A DNA stretch of 64,000 nucleotides, from NCBI GenBank assembly GCA_009377865.1, contig WHTH01000016.1, positions 1-64,000 on the forward strand, written 5' to 3'. This document shows positions 48,523 through 56,932 of the stretch, piece by piece. The DNA comes from Pseudonocardiaceae bacterium. GTDB lineage: Bacteria; Actinomycetota; Actinomycetes; Mycobacteriales; Pseudonocardiaceae. Below the pieces are notes generated by a model. It was not told where the DNA came from. It did no database searches and was given only the letters and a program-made list of their open reading frames with translations. A program made the translations under genes and the position numbers. How positions within the stretch are numbered: position 1 is the stretch's first letter; the number at the start of each line of letters is the position of its first letter.

Positions 48523-50484
48523 TCAGGCCGTGCGGCGGCGGTGGCGCAAGTAGTCGCCGACCACGGCGGCGCCGAGCCCGTCGACGCCGGGATCGAGCAC
48601 CCGGCCGCCGCAGCGACGCGCGAGCTGGTGCACGAACTCCCCCACTCGCGGATCGTCGCCGAGCATCGCCACGGTCACGGCCGCACCGAGCCGGGCCAGC
48701 GAGTCGATCTCGCGCACGGTCAGCGCCAGCGTGTCGGGCAGCGGCGGGTAGCAGAACACCGCCTCCCCGTCGGCATCGAGGTGTGCGGTCGGCTCGCCGT
48801 CGGTGACCACCAGCACCACCGGCGCCGCGTCGGGATTGCGCCGCAGATGCCGCCCGGCCAGCAGCAGCGCGTGGTGCAGGTTGGTGCCCTGCTCCCACAC
48901 GCCCTCCATGCCGGTGAGCTGCGCGATGTCGAGCCGCTGCGCGTGGCGCCCGAAGGTGATCAGCTCCAGCGCGTCGGACCGGAACCGGGTGGACACCAGG
49001 TGGTGCAGCGCCAGTGCGGTGCGCTTCATGGGAACCCACCGGCCGTCCTGGACCATCGACCACGAGGTGTCCACGCACAGCGCCACCGCGGCCCGCGACC
49101 GCTGCTCGGTGTCGATGACCTCCACGTCCTCGACGTCGAGCAGCCGCCCACCCCGCGAACCCGCTCGGCGCAGCACGGCGTTGCGCACCGTGCGGGAGGC
49201 ATCCCATGGCTCGGAGTCGCCGAATGCCCAGGGCCGGGTGGCTCCGCTGGGCTCCCCCGCCGCGCCGGAGCGGCGCATGTCGCGCTCGCCGCGGCGGCCG
49301 CGCATGGTGTCGACCACCTCGGACAGCGCGGTGGAGCCGAGCCGGCGCAGTGCCTTGGGCGACAGCCGCAGCGACCCGTCGGGTGCACGCTCGAAGAAGC
49401 CCTGCCGCTCGAGCTCGCGTTCCAGCTCGGCCAGCCGGCGAGCGTCGACCCGGGCCTCGTCGCCGAGCTGGCGGGTCAGCGCGTCGAGGTCGACGTCCTC
49501 GGCACGGGCGCCGGGATAGGACTGCGCGAGCTGCTCGGCCAGCGCGTCGAGCTCGGCGAGGTCGCTCATCGCTTCGGCACCCTCACCGAGGCCCAGCGGA
49601 TCCTGGCCGCGGAAGCGCTCCGAGCCCTGCCAGTCCTCCCCCGGCCGCAGCGCCTGCAGCTGCGCATCGAGCTGGCCGAGCTGCTGGGCCAGCCGGGGAT
49701 CGCCGAATGCCTGCTGCGACAGCTGCGACAGTTCGGCGCGCTGTTCGGGGCTCATCGAGTTGAGCATGCGCTGCGCGGCGGCCGACCGGGCTGCCAGCGC
49801 GTCGATGAGCTCGTCGACCGTGCGCGGGTTCTCCGGGAAGAACTCGCCGTGGTTGCGCATGAACTCGTCGAAGCGCCGACCCACGTCGTCGTCGCCGCGT
49901 GCGTGCGCGGCGAGCAGCTCGTTGAGATCGGCCAGCATCTGCTGCACCCGCTCGACATCCTCGGCCGACGTCGACTGCAGCGCCTGTTTCATGCCCTCGA
50001 AGCGCTGCTCGAGCAGCTGCTGACCCATCAGGTCGCGGATCTGCTGGTAGGCCTCGCGCGCCTCCGATGAGCGCCAGTCGTACTCGGCGAGCTCGGTGAC
50101 CGCCCGGGCGGTGTCGGGCGGCAGCGCGTCGAGCTGGGCCTCGCGGAACCGGGCGTCGTCGTCGGGGCCGGGAAACAGCTCGCGGCGCTCGGCCTGCAGC
50201 GCCCGGTCGAGCAGCTCCCGGACCTGCGCCAGCGTGCCGTCGAGGTTGTGCCGCCGGGTGATCTCGGAACGCCGCTGCCAGACCCGGCGGGCCAGGTCGT
50301 CCAAGCCGCGGCTGCCCTCCGTACCGCGGCGCAGCAACTCGCGCATCGCCGCCCGCGGCGAGGAGCCGTCCATCACGTCGCGGCCGATCTCGTCCAGCGC
50401 GCCGCGCAGATCGAACGGGGGCGCCAGCGGGTCGGCGCCTCCCGCGTAGCGGCCGTACCGGAACCCTCGATCTGTACTACTCAC
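48523..50484 (-). CDS. VWA domain protein, partner of the MoxR ATPase
   Basis: A 653-residue cytoplasmic protein. The first 400 residues are helical and charged. A von Willebrand A domain follows with an intact MIDAS motif (VALCVDTSWSMVQDG) and VTDGEPTAHLD. VWA proteins of this size act with MoxR-type AAA ATPases as metal-chelatase-like chaperones. The matching ATPase is 5 kb away at 55478, with the grd operon in between. Confidence 0.88.
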   Translation of the reverse strand: MSSTDRGFRYGRYAGGADPLAPPFDLRGALDEIGRDVMDGSSPRAAMRELLRRGTEGSRGLDDLARRVWQRRSEITRRHNLDGTLAQVRELLDRALQAERRELFPGPDDDARFREAQLDALPPDTARAVTELAEYDWRSSEAREAYQQIRDLMGQQLLEQRFEGMKQALQSTSAEDVERVQQMLADLNELLAAHARGDDDVGRRFDEFMRNHGEFFPENPRTVDELIDALAARSAAAQRMLNSMSPEQRAELSQLSQQAFGDPRLAQQLGQLDAQLQALRPGEDWQGSERFRGQDPLGLGEGAEAMSDLAELDALAEQLAQSYPGARAEDVDLDALTRQLGDEARVDARRLAELERELERQGFFERAPDGSLRLSPKALRRLGSTALSEVVDTMRGRRGERDMRRSGAAGEPSGATRPWAFGDSEPWDASRTVRNAVLRRAGSRGGRLLDVEDVEVIDTEQRSRAAVALCVDTSWSMVQDGRWVPMKRTALALHHLVSTRFRSDALELITFGRHAQRLDIAQLTGMEGVWEQGTNLHHALLLAGRHLRRNPDAAPVVLVVTDGEPTAHLDADGEAVFCYPPLPDTLALTVREIDSLARLGAAVTVAMLGDDPRVGEFVHQLARRCGGRVLDPGVDGLGAAVVGDYLRHRRRTA

Positions 50485-50561
50485 TGACTCGACGCTACGC
50501 GCCCGCCGGCATTACGATCCGCCCATCGCCGGTCGCGCCCGGTGGCGAGAGGAGGACTGCA

Positions 50562-51851
50562 GTGCCTGTCCCGCAACGGATCGTCCACGAGGTGAACGCG
50601 GTCGAGTTCGGCGAGGCCACCCGGTACCGGCAGCGGCGGTTGGTCGTCGGTAGCGACGAGGTCGCCGCGGCGTTCGCCGATGCCGCCCTGGCGGCGGTGC
50701 GCCCACACCTCGCCTCGCCCGCTGAGCGGGTGCGCATCGTCAAGCCACTGGACGTGGTCGAGCCGCGTTCCCGCGGCCCGGAGGGCGGGACGTTTCCCGG
50801 CTGGCTGGCACCGATCAACCGCTCGCGTGGCGGGCAGACGCACGTGCTACGCGGCGCCGCGGTGCTCGCGGCGGGGTACCTGCCCCGCAACCAGGAGGGT
50901 CTGGTCGACATGTCCGGGCCCGCAGCAGACCTGTCCCCGTTCTCGCGGACGCACAACATCGTGGTCGAGTTCGACCCCGCCGAGGACGCCTCCTGGGCGG
51001 ACGTGGACGCTGCGGTGCGCCGCGGGTTGCTGCGGCTGGCCGTGCACCTGGCCGACGCGGCGGTCGACGCCGAGCCCGACGCGGTCGAGGACCTGGCGCA
51101 GCCGCACCGCGCCGTCGACCCGACCGGCGGCCTGCCCCGCGTCGGCGCGATCACCAACCTGCAGACCCAGGGCGCGTTCAAGGATGTCTTCGTCTACGGC
51201 CGCAGCATGGCGGGCAGCCTGCCCACGCTGATCGACCCCGCCGAGGTCGACGACGGTGCGGTCGTCAGCGGGCAGTACGGCCACCCCGCGCTGCGCAACC
51301 CCACCTACGTGCACCAGAACCACCCGGTGGTCGCCGCGCTGCGCGCCCGTGACGGTGACGACCTGCGCTTCGCCGGGCTGGTGCTGTGCCCGGAGCCGGT
51401 GGAGCAGGCCGGCAAGGAGCTGATGTCCGAGCACGCGGCCTGGCTGTGCCGGGCGGCCGGCTTCGACGCGGTGATCGTGACCAAGGAGGGCGCCGGTAAC
51501 GCCGACAACGACCTGGCATTGAAGGTCGACGCGCTGGAGGCGGCCGGGGTGCCGGCCGTGCCGCTGTATCCCGAGCTGTCAGGACCGGACGGCACCGGAC
51601 CGCCGCTGGTCGCCGGCCCGCGGCGGGGCTCGCTGGTCAGCACCGGCAACTACGACCAACGGGTGTCGCTGCCGGCGGTGGAGCGGGCGCTGGGCGGACC
51701 GCGGCTCGACGTCGCCGACGTCGAGGCTACCGCGGCGGTGGAGGTCCCGGTTGCGACGATCCTGGGCGCGCTGAGCCCGCTCGGGGCCGGGCGCTTCACC
51801 TGCCGGTCGACGCCGCCGCAGGAAGAACCGGTGCAGGAAGGGGCAGCGTGA
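50562..51851 (+). CDS. grdE: Glycine/sarcosine/betaine reductase component B alpha/beta proprotein (GrdE-like)
   Basis: A 429-residue homologue of GrdE, the substrate-binding subunit of component B, which forms a Schiff base with the amine through a carbonyl group. Matching stretches are LPRVGAITNLQTQGAFKDVF, VFVYGRSMAGSLPTLIDP and NPTYVHQNHPVVAALRARDG. In clostridial GrdE a Cys in SGNCVSACDKNPTY is the self-cleavage and cofactor site. Here the aligned text is SGQYGHPALRNPTY with no Cys. The GTG start has an ideal AGGAGG. It overlaps the grdB start by one base. Confidence 0.88.
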   Translation: MPVPQRIVHEVNAVEFGEATRYRQRRLVVGSDEVAAAFADAALAAVRPHLASPAERVRIVKPLDVVEPRSRGPEGGTFPGWLAPINRSRGGQTHVLRGAAVLAAGYLPRNQEGLVDMSGPAADLSPFSRTHNIVVEFDPAEDASWADVDAAVRRGLLRLAVHLADAAVDAEPDAVEDLAQPHRAVDPTGGLPRVGAITNLQTQGAFKDVFVYGRSMAGSLPTLIDPAEVDDGAVVSGQYGHPALRNPTYVHQNHPVVAALRARDGDDLRFAGLVLCPEPVEQAGKELMSEHAAWLCRAAGFDAVIVTKEGAGNADNDLALKVDALEAAGVPAVPLYPELSGPDGTGPPLVAGPRRGSLVSTGNYDQRVSLPAVERALGGPRLDVADVEATAAVEVPVATILGALSPLGAGRFTCRSTPPQEEPVQEGAA

Positions 51852-53203
51852 TGCGTGTCGTCCACTACATCAACCAGTTCTACGCCGGCCTCGGTGGCGA
51901 GGAGGCCGCCGGCCTGAGTCCCCGGCTACTCGACGGGCCGGCCGGCCCCGGACGGCTGCTGGACCAGCTGCTCGGCGACGAGCACGAGGTGGTCGCCACC
52001 GTGGTCTGCGGTGACAACCATGCGGCCGGGACCGCTGGGGTCACCGAGGAGCTGCTGGGGATGGTCCGCGAAGCGGGCGCCGAGCTGCTGCTCACCGGCC
52101 CCGCGTTCGGCTCGGGGCGCTACGGAATGGCGTGCGCCCGGCTGGCCGCCGCAGGCACGACCGCCGGCCTGCCCTCGCTGGCCGCGATGCACCCGGACAA
52201 CCCCGGCATCGGCGAGGCCGGCACCGCACCCGTCATCGCCGCGGGGGCCTCGGCCCGCAAGATGCGTGCGTCGCTGCAGCGCGTCGCACCGGCGCTGGCC
52301 AAGCTCGCGGCAGGCCAGGCGCTGACCGAGCAGGACGGCCGGGTGGGCCGGTCGGCCCGGCTGGGCAGGCTGGTGGAGCACACGGCCGCGCAGCGAGCCG
52401 TGGAGCTGGTGCTGCGCAGGCTCGCGGGCGAGGACGCCGACGCCGTCACCGAGATCCCGCTCGGGGGTTTCGACTCGGTCGAGCCCGCGGCACCGGTGGA
52501 GAAGGTGGGCGCCGCGTCGGTCGCGCTGCTGACCGAGGGGGCGTTGGTGCCCGCGGGCAATCCCGACCGGCTGGAGTCGGCGCGCGCCACCCGCTGGCTG
52601 CGCTACAGCGTCGACGGGCTCGACACGCTGGCCGACGGGGACTGGGAGTCGGTCGACGGCGGCTTCGCCACCACCGCCGCCAACGCCGACCCGAACCGCC
52701 TCGTCCCGCTGGACGCCGCCCGCGCCCTGCAGCGCGACGGCGCGGTCGGCGGGCTGCACGACGAGCTGCTGGTGACCGTGGGCAACGGCACCTCGGTGGT
52801 CACCGCCCGGCGGTTCGGGGTGGAGTGGGCCGCCCGGCTGCGCGCGGCCGGGGTGCAGGCCGCGATCCTCACGGCGACTTGAGGAACCGGGACGCGTTGC
52901 GGGTCAACGCTTGCGAAAGAGGTGGAACGAGCCGGCATCCCCACCGCTGTCATCACCAACCTGGTGACCATCGCCGAGCAGGTCGGCGCGCCGCGGATCG
53001 TGCTGGGCCGGGGTATCCCGTACCCGACCGGTGACCCCGACCTGCCCCCGCACGCCGAGCGGGCCTGGCGCCGGCGGCTGGTCGAACAGGCGCTGGTCGC
53101 GCTCGCGACCCCGGTCGAGCGGCCGACGGTCTTCGAGGTCGGAGCCCAGGACGTCGGAGCCCAGCACGTCGGAGCTCAGCCAGAGGAGGCCACCCGTGCC
53201 TGA
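51851..53203 (+). CDS. grdB: Selenoprotein component B of glycine/sarcosine/betaine reductase, TGA decoded as selenocysteine
   Basis: GrdB carries the redox-active selenocysteine that takes the substrate carbon. VVHYINQFYAGLGGEEAA, VATVVCGDNHAAG, TGPAFGSGRYGMACARL and VTVGNGTSVVTARRFGVEWA match GrdB. The frame meets TGA at 52880-52882 (codon 344) within LTAT-U-GTGTRCGS, exactly where clostridial GrdB has LTST-U-GTCTRCGA. The protein continues in frame through KEVERAGIPTAVITNLV to 53203, about 450 residues. Of the two Cys after Sec, only the second (RCG) is kept. A 15-base tandem repeat extends the C-terminus. Ordinary annotation would stop at 52882. Confidence 0.92.
52894..52910 (+). promoter_or_regulatory. 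Candidate bacterial SECIS hairpin in grdB
   Basis: A 17-base hairpin, GCGTTG-CGGGT-CAACGC, begins 11 bases after the TGA. The E. coli fdhF SECIS is also a 17-base upper stem-loop 11 bases after UGA. The apical loop contains GGU; no bulged U is seen. It would recruit SelB with Sec-tRNA. Confidence 0.65.
53138..53179 (+). repeat. 15-base tandem repeat at the grdB 3' end
   Basis: Two full copies (GTCGGAGCCCAGGAC and GTCGGAGCCCAGCAC) and a partial third with one change encode VGAQD-VGAQH-VGAQ. It adds a short disordered C-terminal tail to GrdB. Confidence 0.8.
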
Positions 53204-54623
53204 GGCCGCCGTGGTCCGCGCCGCCAGCACCGTGCTGGCCCACGCCCCCGGCCTGGCACGGCACGGGTCGAAACCGGCGCGGACGCTGCCCGGTGATCCC
53301 GAGCTGCAGGCGCGCTTCTCCGACAACCTGCGTGGGTTCGGCGAGGCAGTCGGCTACCCCCCACACCAGGCGTTCCTCGGTGCCTGCCACCCCCGTGAGC
53401 TGCCGCCGCGGCCCTGGGCGGGCACGGCGCTGCCGGATGCCGACCGCTTCACCCCGTTCGGCGAGCTGATGCCCCAGGAGGAGCTACTCGGCCTGCTGGC
53501 CGCGGTCGACGAGTTCGACCTGCTAGCGCTGGCACCGGAGGTGGCCGAACGCGCGGCCAAGAGGCTCGCGGCTCACCCGCTGGCCGCCACGTTGGATCTC
53601 TCCCGCATACCGGCCGCCACCGGGGACGTCGCGGCTGCCGTCGAGGCTGGCGCGCTGCCGCTGCACCTGGCACCGGAGGCCCAGGCAGGGGCGCTTCGGC
53701 CGGGCCACGAGGAGGACGAGGCCCTGACCGCGCCCGTGCTGCTGGAGAACCTGGTCTGCAAGGCCACCGGCACGCTGGCGCTGCTGCACCTGCTGCACGA
53801 CAACGGGCTCGACCCCGGCGCGGTGCAGTACACGATCTCGTGCTCGGAGGAGGCGGTCGGCGACCGCTACCAGCGGGGCGGGGGCAACATGGGCAAGACG
53901 ATCGCCGCGGCGGCGGGGCTGACGGAGTCGTCGGGGGCCGACGTCAAGGACTTCTGCGCCGCGCCGATCCCGGCCCTGGTGATGGCCGCCAGCCTCGTCG
54001 TGGCCGGCGTCTTCGACCAGGTCGCGGTGGTCGCAGGCGGGTCACTGCCCAAGCTGGGCATGAAGTTCGAGGGGCAGCTGCGCCACGGGCTGCCGGTGCT
54101 GGAGGACGTGCTGGGCGGCGCGGCGATGCTGGTGACCGCGGACGACGGTATCTCGCCCCGCATCCGGCTGGACGCGGTGGGGCGCCACCGGGTGTCCTCG
54201 GGCGGCTCCAACGCCCAAATCCTGCACGACCTGGCGGTGCGCCCGCTGGAGGCGGCAGGCCTGCGGATGACCGAGGTCGACGACTACGCCACCGAGCTGC
54301 ACGACCCCGAGGTCACCGAGCCGCAGGGCTCCGGCGACGTGGCCGCCCGCAACTACCGCACGATCGCCGCACTGGCCGCCCGACGAGGTGAGATCGGCCG
54401 TGACGAGCTCGACGCGTTCGCTGCCCGGCACGGCATGCCCGGTTACGCTCCGACGCAGGGTCACATCGCCTCGGCGCTGTGCTACCTGCCCCACGCGCTG
54501 GCCCGGCTGCGGGCCGGGACGGCGCAGCGGGCGCTGCTGCTGGCCAAGGGCAGCCTGTTCCTCGGGCGGATGAGCCAGGGATCCGACGGGATGAGCGTGC
54601 TGCTGGAACGTAACGGGAACTGA
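53196..54623 (+). CDS. grdC: Glycine reductase component C beta subunit (GrdC-like)
   Basis: A 475-residue thiolase/FabH-like protein that takes part in converting the Se-carboxymethyl group into an acetyl thioester. TAPVLLENLVCKATGTLALL, ISCSEEAVGDRYQRGGGNMG, GADVKDFCAAPIPALVMAA (likely active-site Cys) and MPGYAPTQGHIASA follow GrdC. The GTG at 53196 has AGAGGAGG 6 bases upstream and overlaps the grdB stop by 8 bases. The usual partner GrdD, which releases acetyl phosphate, is not next to it. Confidence 0.9.
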   Translation: MPEAAVVRAASTVLAHAPGLARHGSKPARTLPGDPELQARFSDNLRGFGEAVGYPPHQAFLGACHPRELPPRPWAGTALPDADRFTPFGELMPQEELLGLLAAVDEFDLLALAPEVAERAAKRLAAHPLAATLDLSRIPAATGDVAAAVEAGALPLHLAPEAQAGALRPGHEEDEALTAPVLLENLVCKATGTLALLHLLHDNGLDPGAVQYTISCSEEAVGDRYQRGGGNMGKTIAAAAGLTESSGADVKDFCAAPIPALVMAASLVVAGVFDQVAVVAGGSLPKLGMKFEGQLRHGLPVLEDVLGGAAMLVTADDGISPRIRLDAVGRHRVSSGGSNAQILHDLAVRPLEAAGLRMTEVDDYATELHDPEVTEPQGSGDVAARNYRTIAALAARRGEIGRDELDAFAARHGMPGYAPTQGHIASALCYLPHALARLRAGTAQRALLLAKGSLFLGRMSQGSDGMSVLLERNGN

Positions 54624-54649
54624 GACAGGTTCGAGCGAAAGGGGCGCAG

Positions 54650-54991
54650 ATGACAACCGTGGTGGACGCGACGCGGGACGACTTCGATGAACTCGTCTCC
54701 GCAGGTCTGGTGCTCGTCGACGTGTGGGCGGAGTCCTGCCGGCCCTGTGTGGCGCTGGCGCCCCGCGTCGAGCAGATCGCCGCCGCGCATCCCGAACTGA
54801 CCGTGGTCAAGCTGGACGCCAGCAAGGCCCGGCGGGTGTGTATGGCCCACCAGGTGCGCGGGCTGCCGACGTTCTTGCTGTTACGCGACGGCGAGGAGGT
54901 CAGCCGCCTCACCGACCCCAGCCTCACTCCGGAACAGCTCGACGAGTGGCTGGCAACGGAGCTGGAACGGCAACACGGAGAGGAGAAGTGA
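54650..54991 (+). CDS. Thioredoxin of the grd operon
   Basis: A 113-residue thioredoxin-fold protein. The active site is AESCRPC instead of the common WCGPC, followed by MAHQVRGLPTFLLLRDGEEV with the cis-Pro. Thioredoxin re-reduces selenoprotein A in the known reductase, so this is a dedicated partner. The stop overlaps the grdA start by one base (TGATG). Confidence 0.9.
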   Translation: MTTVVDATRDDFDELVSAGLVLVDVWAESCRPCVALAPRVEQIAAAHPELTVVKLDASKARRVCMAHQVRGLPTFLLLRDGEEVSRLTDPSLTPEQLDEWLATELERQHGEEK

Positions 54992-55452
54992 TGTTCGAAG
55001 GCAAGCAGGTGATCGTGATCGGCGAGCGCGACGGGGTCGCCGGTCCCGCGATCGCGACCTGCGTCGAGACGGCCGGTGGCTCGGTGGCGTTCATGGCCAC
55101 CGAGTGCTTCGTTTGAACCGCTGCCGGAGCCATGGACCTGTCCACCCAGGAGACGATCAAGCGCCTGGCAGCCGAGCACGGCCAGGAGTCGCTGCTGGTG
55201 CTGCTCGGCGCGCCGGACGCCGAGAGCGCCGGGATCGCCGCCGAGACGGTGGTGCTCGGGGATCCGAGCTGGGCAGGACCGTTGGCCGGGGTCCAGTTGG
55301 GCCTCAACGTCTACCACGTCCTGGAGGGCGAGCCGCGAGCCGCCATCGACGACGAGACCTGGGAGGAGCAGGTCGGGCTGATGGCCGACGTCCTGGACGT
55401 TGACGACATCGGCAACGCCGTCCGTGAGTTCCGCGAGCAGGCACCCGCCTGA
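54991..55452 (+). CDS. grdA: Selenoprotein A of glycine/sarcosine/betaine reductase, TGA decoded as selenocysteine
   Basis: GrdA accepts the carboxymethyl group from GrdB on its selenocysteine. The first 41 residues (FEGKQVIVIGERDGVAGPAI, VAFMATECFV) lead to TGA at 55114-55116, codon 42. The text then continues TAAGAMDLSTQETIKRLAAE, as in clostridial GrdA, whose motif is CFVUTAAGAMDL. LLGAPDAESAGIAAETVVLG and GPLAGVQLGLNVYHVLE complete the family pattern. Total length is 153 residues. Only a weak hairpin (TGGA/TCCA at 55133-55144) follows the TGA. Confidence 0.95.
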
Positions 55453-55477
55453 GCGCCCTGATGTAGGTGCTGGCCGG

Positions 55478-56911
55478 CTACCCGTAGCTCACGGTGTCGT
55501 CGTCGGACTCCTCCTTGGCCAGCTTGCAGGTGAGGTAGAGCAGCTCGAGGGCGAGTTCGGCGGCGGCCGCCATCGGCCCGGGCGCCTCCGTGCCGGTCGC
55601 GTCGAGCCGGCGGGCGATGTCGGTGAGCACGTCCACGGCCGGCAACGCCGCCGTCACGTCCGCCGCCGGGATCCGCGCGCCGGTGCGCACGGGCTGCTCG
55701 GCCACGGCCTCGGCCAGCGGCGCCAGGTCCAGTCCTCGCAGCCGTGACCGCGCGGTGTCGGCGACCGCGCGCCGCAGCAGATGGGTCAGCACCTCGCCCT
55801 GCTCGTCGCGGCCGCTCCCGTCGGCGTCGAAACCGGCCTCGAACTCGAGCTTGCCACGCAGCACGGTGGGCACGGCCTCGAGATCCACCGGTCGTGCCAC
55901 CGCTCCGGCCTCACCGGTCAGCGCCGCACGCCGTACCGCGGCACCCGCCACCGTCTCGGCGGCGGCGACGGCGAACCGCGCCGACACACCTGAGCGCTGG
56001 TCGATCGCCGCGGAGGCGCGCAGGTGACGGCTGAACCGCGCCAGCACTTCCAGCAGCGGCGCCCCGACCTGCGCCCCGATGGTGTCGAGCTGCGCCTCCT
56101 GGGCGACCAGCGCCACCTCGGCATCGACCTCGCGGGGGTAGTGGGTCCGGATCTCGGCGCCGAAGCGGTCCTTGAGCGGGGTGATGATGCGGCCGCGGTT
56201 GGTGTAGTCCTCCGGGTTGGCGGTGGCGACGAGCAGCACGTCGAGCGACAGCCGCAGCGTGTAGCCGCGGACCTGGATGTCGCGCTCCTCCATCACGTTG
56301 AGCAGCGCGACCTGGATCCGCTCGGCGAGATCGGGCAGCTCGTTGATCGCGACGATGCCGCGATGTGCCCGCGGCACCAGCCCGAAGTGGATGGTCTCGG
56401 GGTCGCCGAGGCTGCGGCCCTCGGCGACCTTGACCGGGTCGACGTCGCCCACCAGGTCGCCGACGGAGGTGTCCGGCGTGGCGAGCTTCTCGGTGTAGCG
56501 CTCGCTGCGGTGTCGCCAGCTCACCGGCAGCGCATCGCCCAGCTCGCCGGCTCGCCGTATCGATGCCGGGGTGATCGGGCTGTAGGGGTGCTCGTCGAGC
56601 TCTGAACCCTCGATCACCGGCGTCCACTCGTCGAGCAGCCCCGCCAGCGTGCGCAGCAGCCGGGTCTTGCCCTGGCCGCGCTCGCCGAGCAGCACGACGT
56701 CGTGGCCTGCCAGCAGCGCCCGCTCCAGCTGCGGCAGCACGGTGTCGGCGAAACCGACGATGCCCGGCCACGGGTCACGGCCGGAGCGCAGTGCATCGAG
56801 CAGGTTGGCGCGGATCTCGCCCTTGATGTCGCGCTCGACATGCCCGGACTCGCGCAGCGCGCCGAGTGTGCCGGGCAGGGATGCGGGTGAAGTGCTCGAG
56901 ACAGCTGCCAC
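55478..56911 (-). CDS. MoxR/ChlI-type AAA ATPase
   Basis: A 477-residue AAA protein. Walker A is VVLLGERGQGKTRLLRTLAG, Walker B GIVAINELPDLAERIQ and sensor 1 LLVATANPEDY. It resembles magnesium-chelatase subunit I and MoxR ATPases, which work with VWA proteins to insert metals or remodel complexes. Its VWA partner lies at 48523, on the same strand beyond the grd operon. Confidence 0.9.
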   Translation of the reverse strand: MAAVSSTSPASLPGTLGALRESGHVERDIKGEIRANLLDALRSGRDPWPGIVGFADTVLPQLERALLAGHDVVLLGERGQGKTRLLRTLAGLLDEWTPVIEGSELDEHPYSPITPASIRRAGELGDALPVSWRHRSERYTEKLATPDTSVGDLVGDVDPVKVAEGRSLGDPETIHFGLVPRAHRGIVAINELPDLAERIQVALLNVMEERDIQVRGYTLRLSLDVLLVATANPEDYTNRGRIITPLKDRFGAEIRTHYPREVDAEVALVAQEAQLDTIGAQVGAPLLEVLARFSRHLRASAAIDQRSGVSARFAVAAAETVAGAAVRRAALTGEAGAVARPVDLEAVPTVLRGKLEFEAGFDADGSGRDEQGEVLTHLLRRAVADTARSRLRGLDLAPLAEAVAEQPVRTGARIPAADVTAALPAVDVLTDIARRLDATGTEAPGPMAAAAELALELLYLTCKLAKEESDDDTVSYG

Positions 56912-56932
56912 GCCCCCACGCTACCCATCTGG

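Noticed and set aside
52880-52882. TGA as a true stop giving a 343-residue GrdB
   Set aside because: Family homology runs unbroken on both sides and the TGA sits at the known Sec position.
55117-55155. A strong SECIS hairpin in grdA
   Set aside because: Only short pairings (TGGA/TCCA, or CCTG/CAGG) are seen, at a less typical distance. I do not list it as a feature; folding and alignment would be needed.
55132-55452. A separate 106-residue gene starting at the ATG after the grdA TGA
   Set aside because: It is the C-terminal part of GrdA and has no ribosome site of its own.
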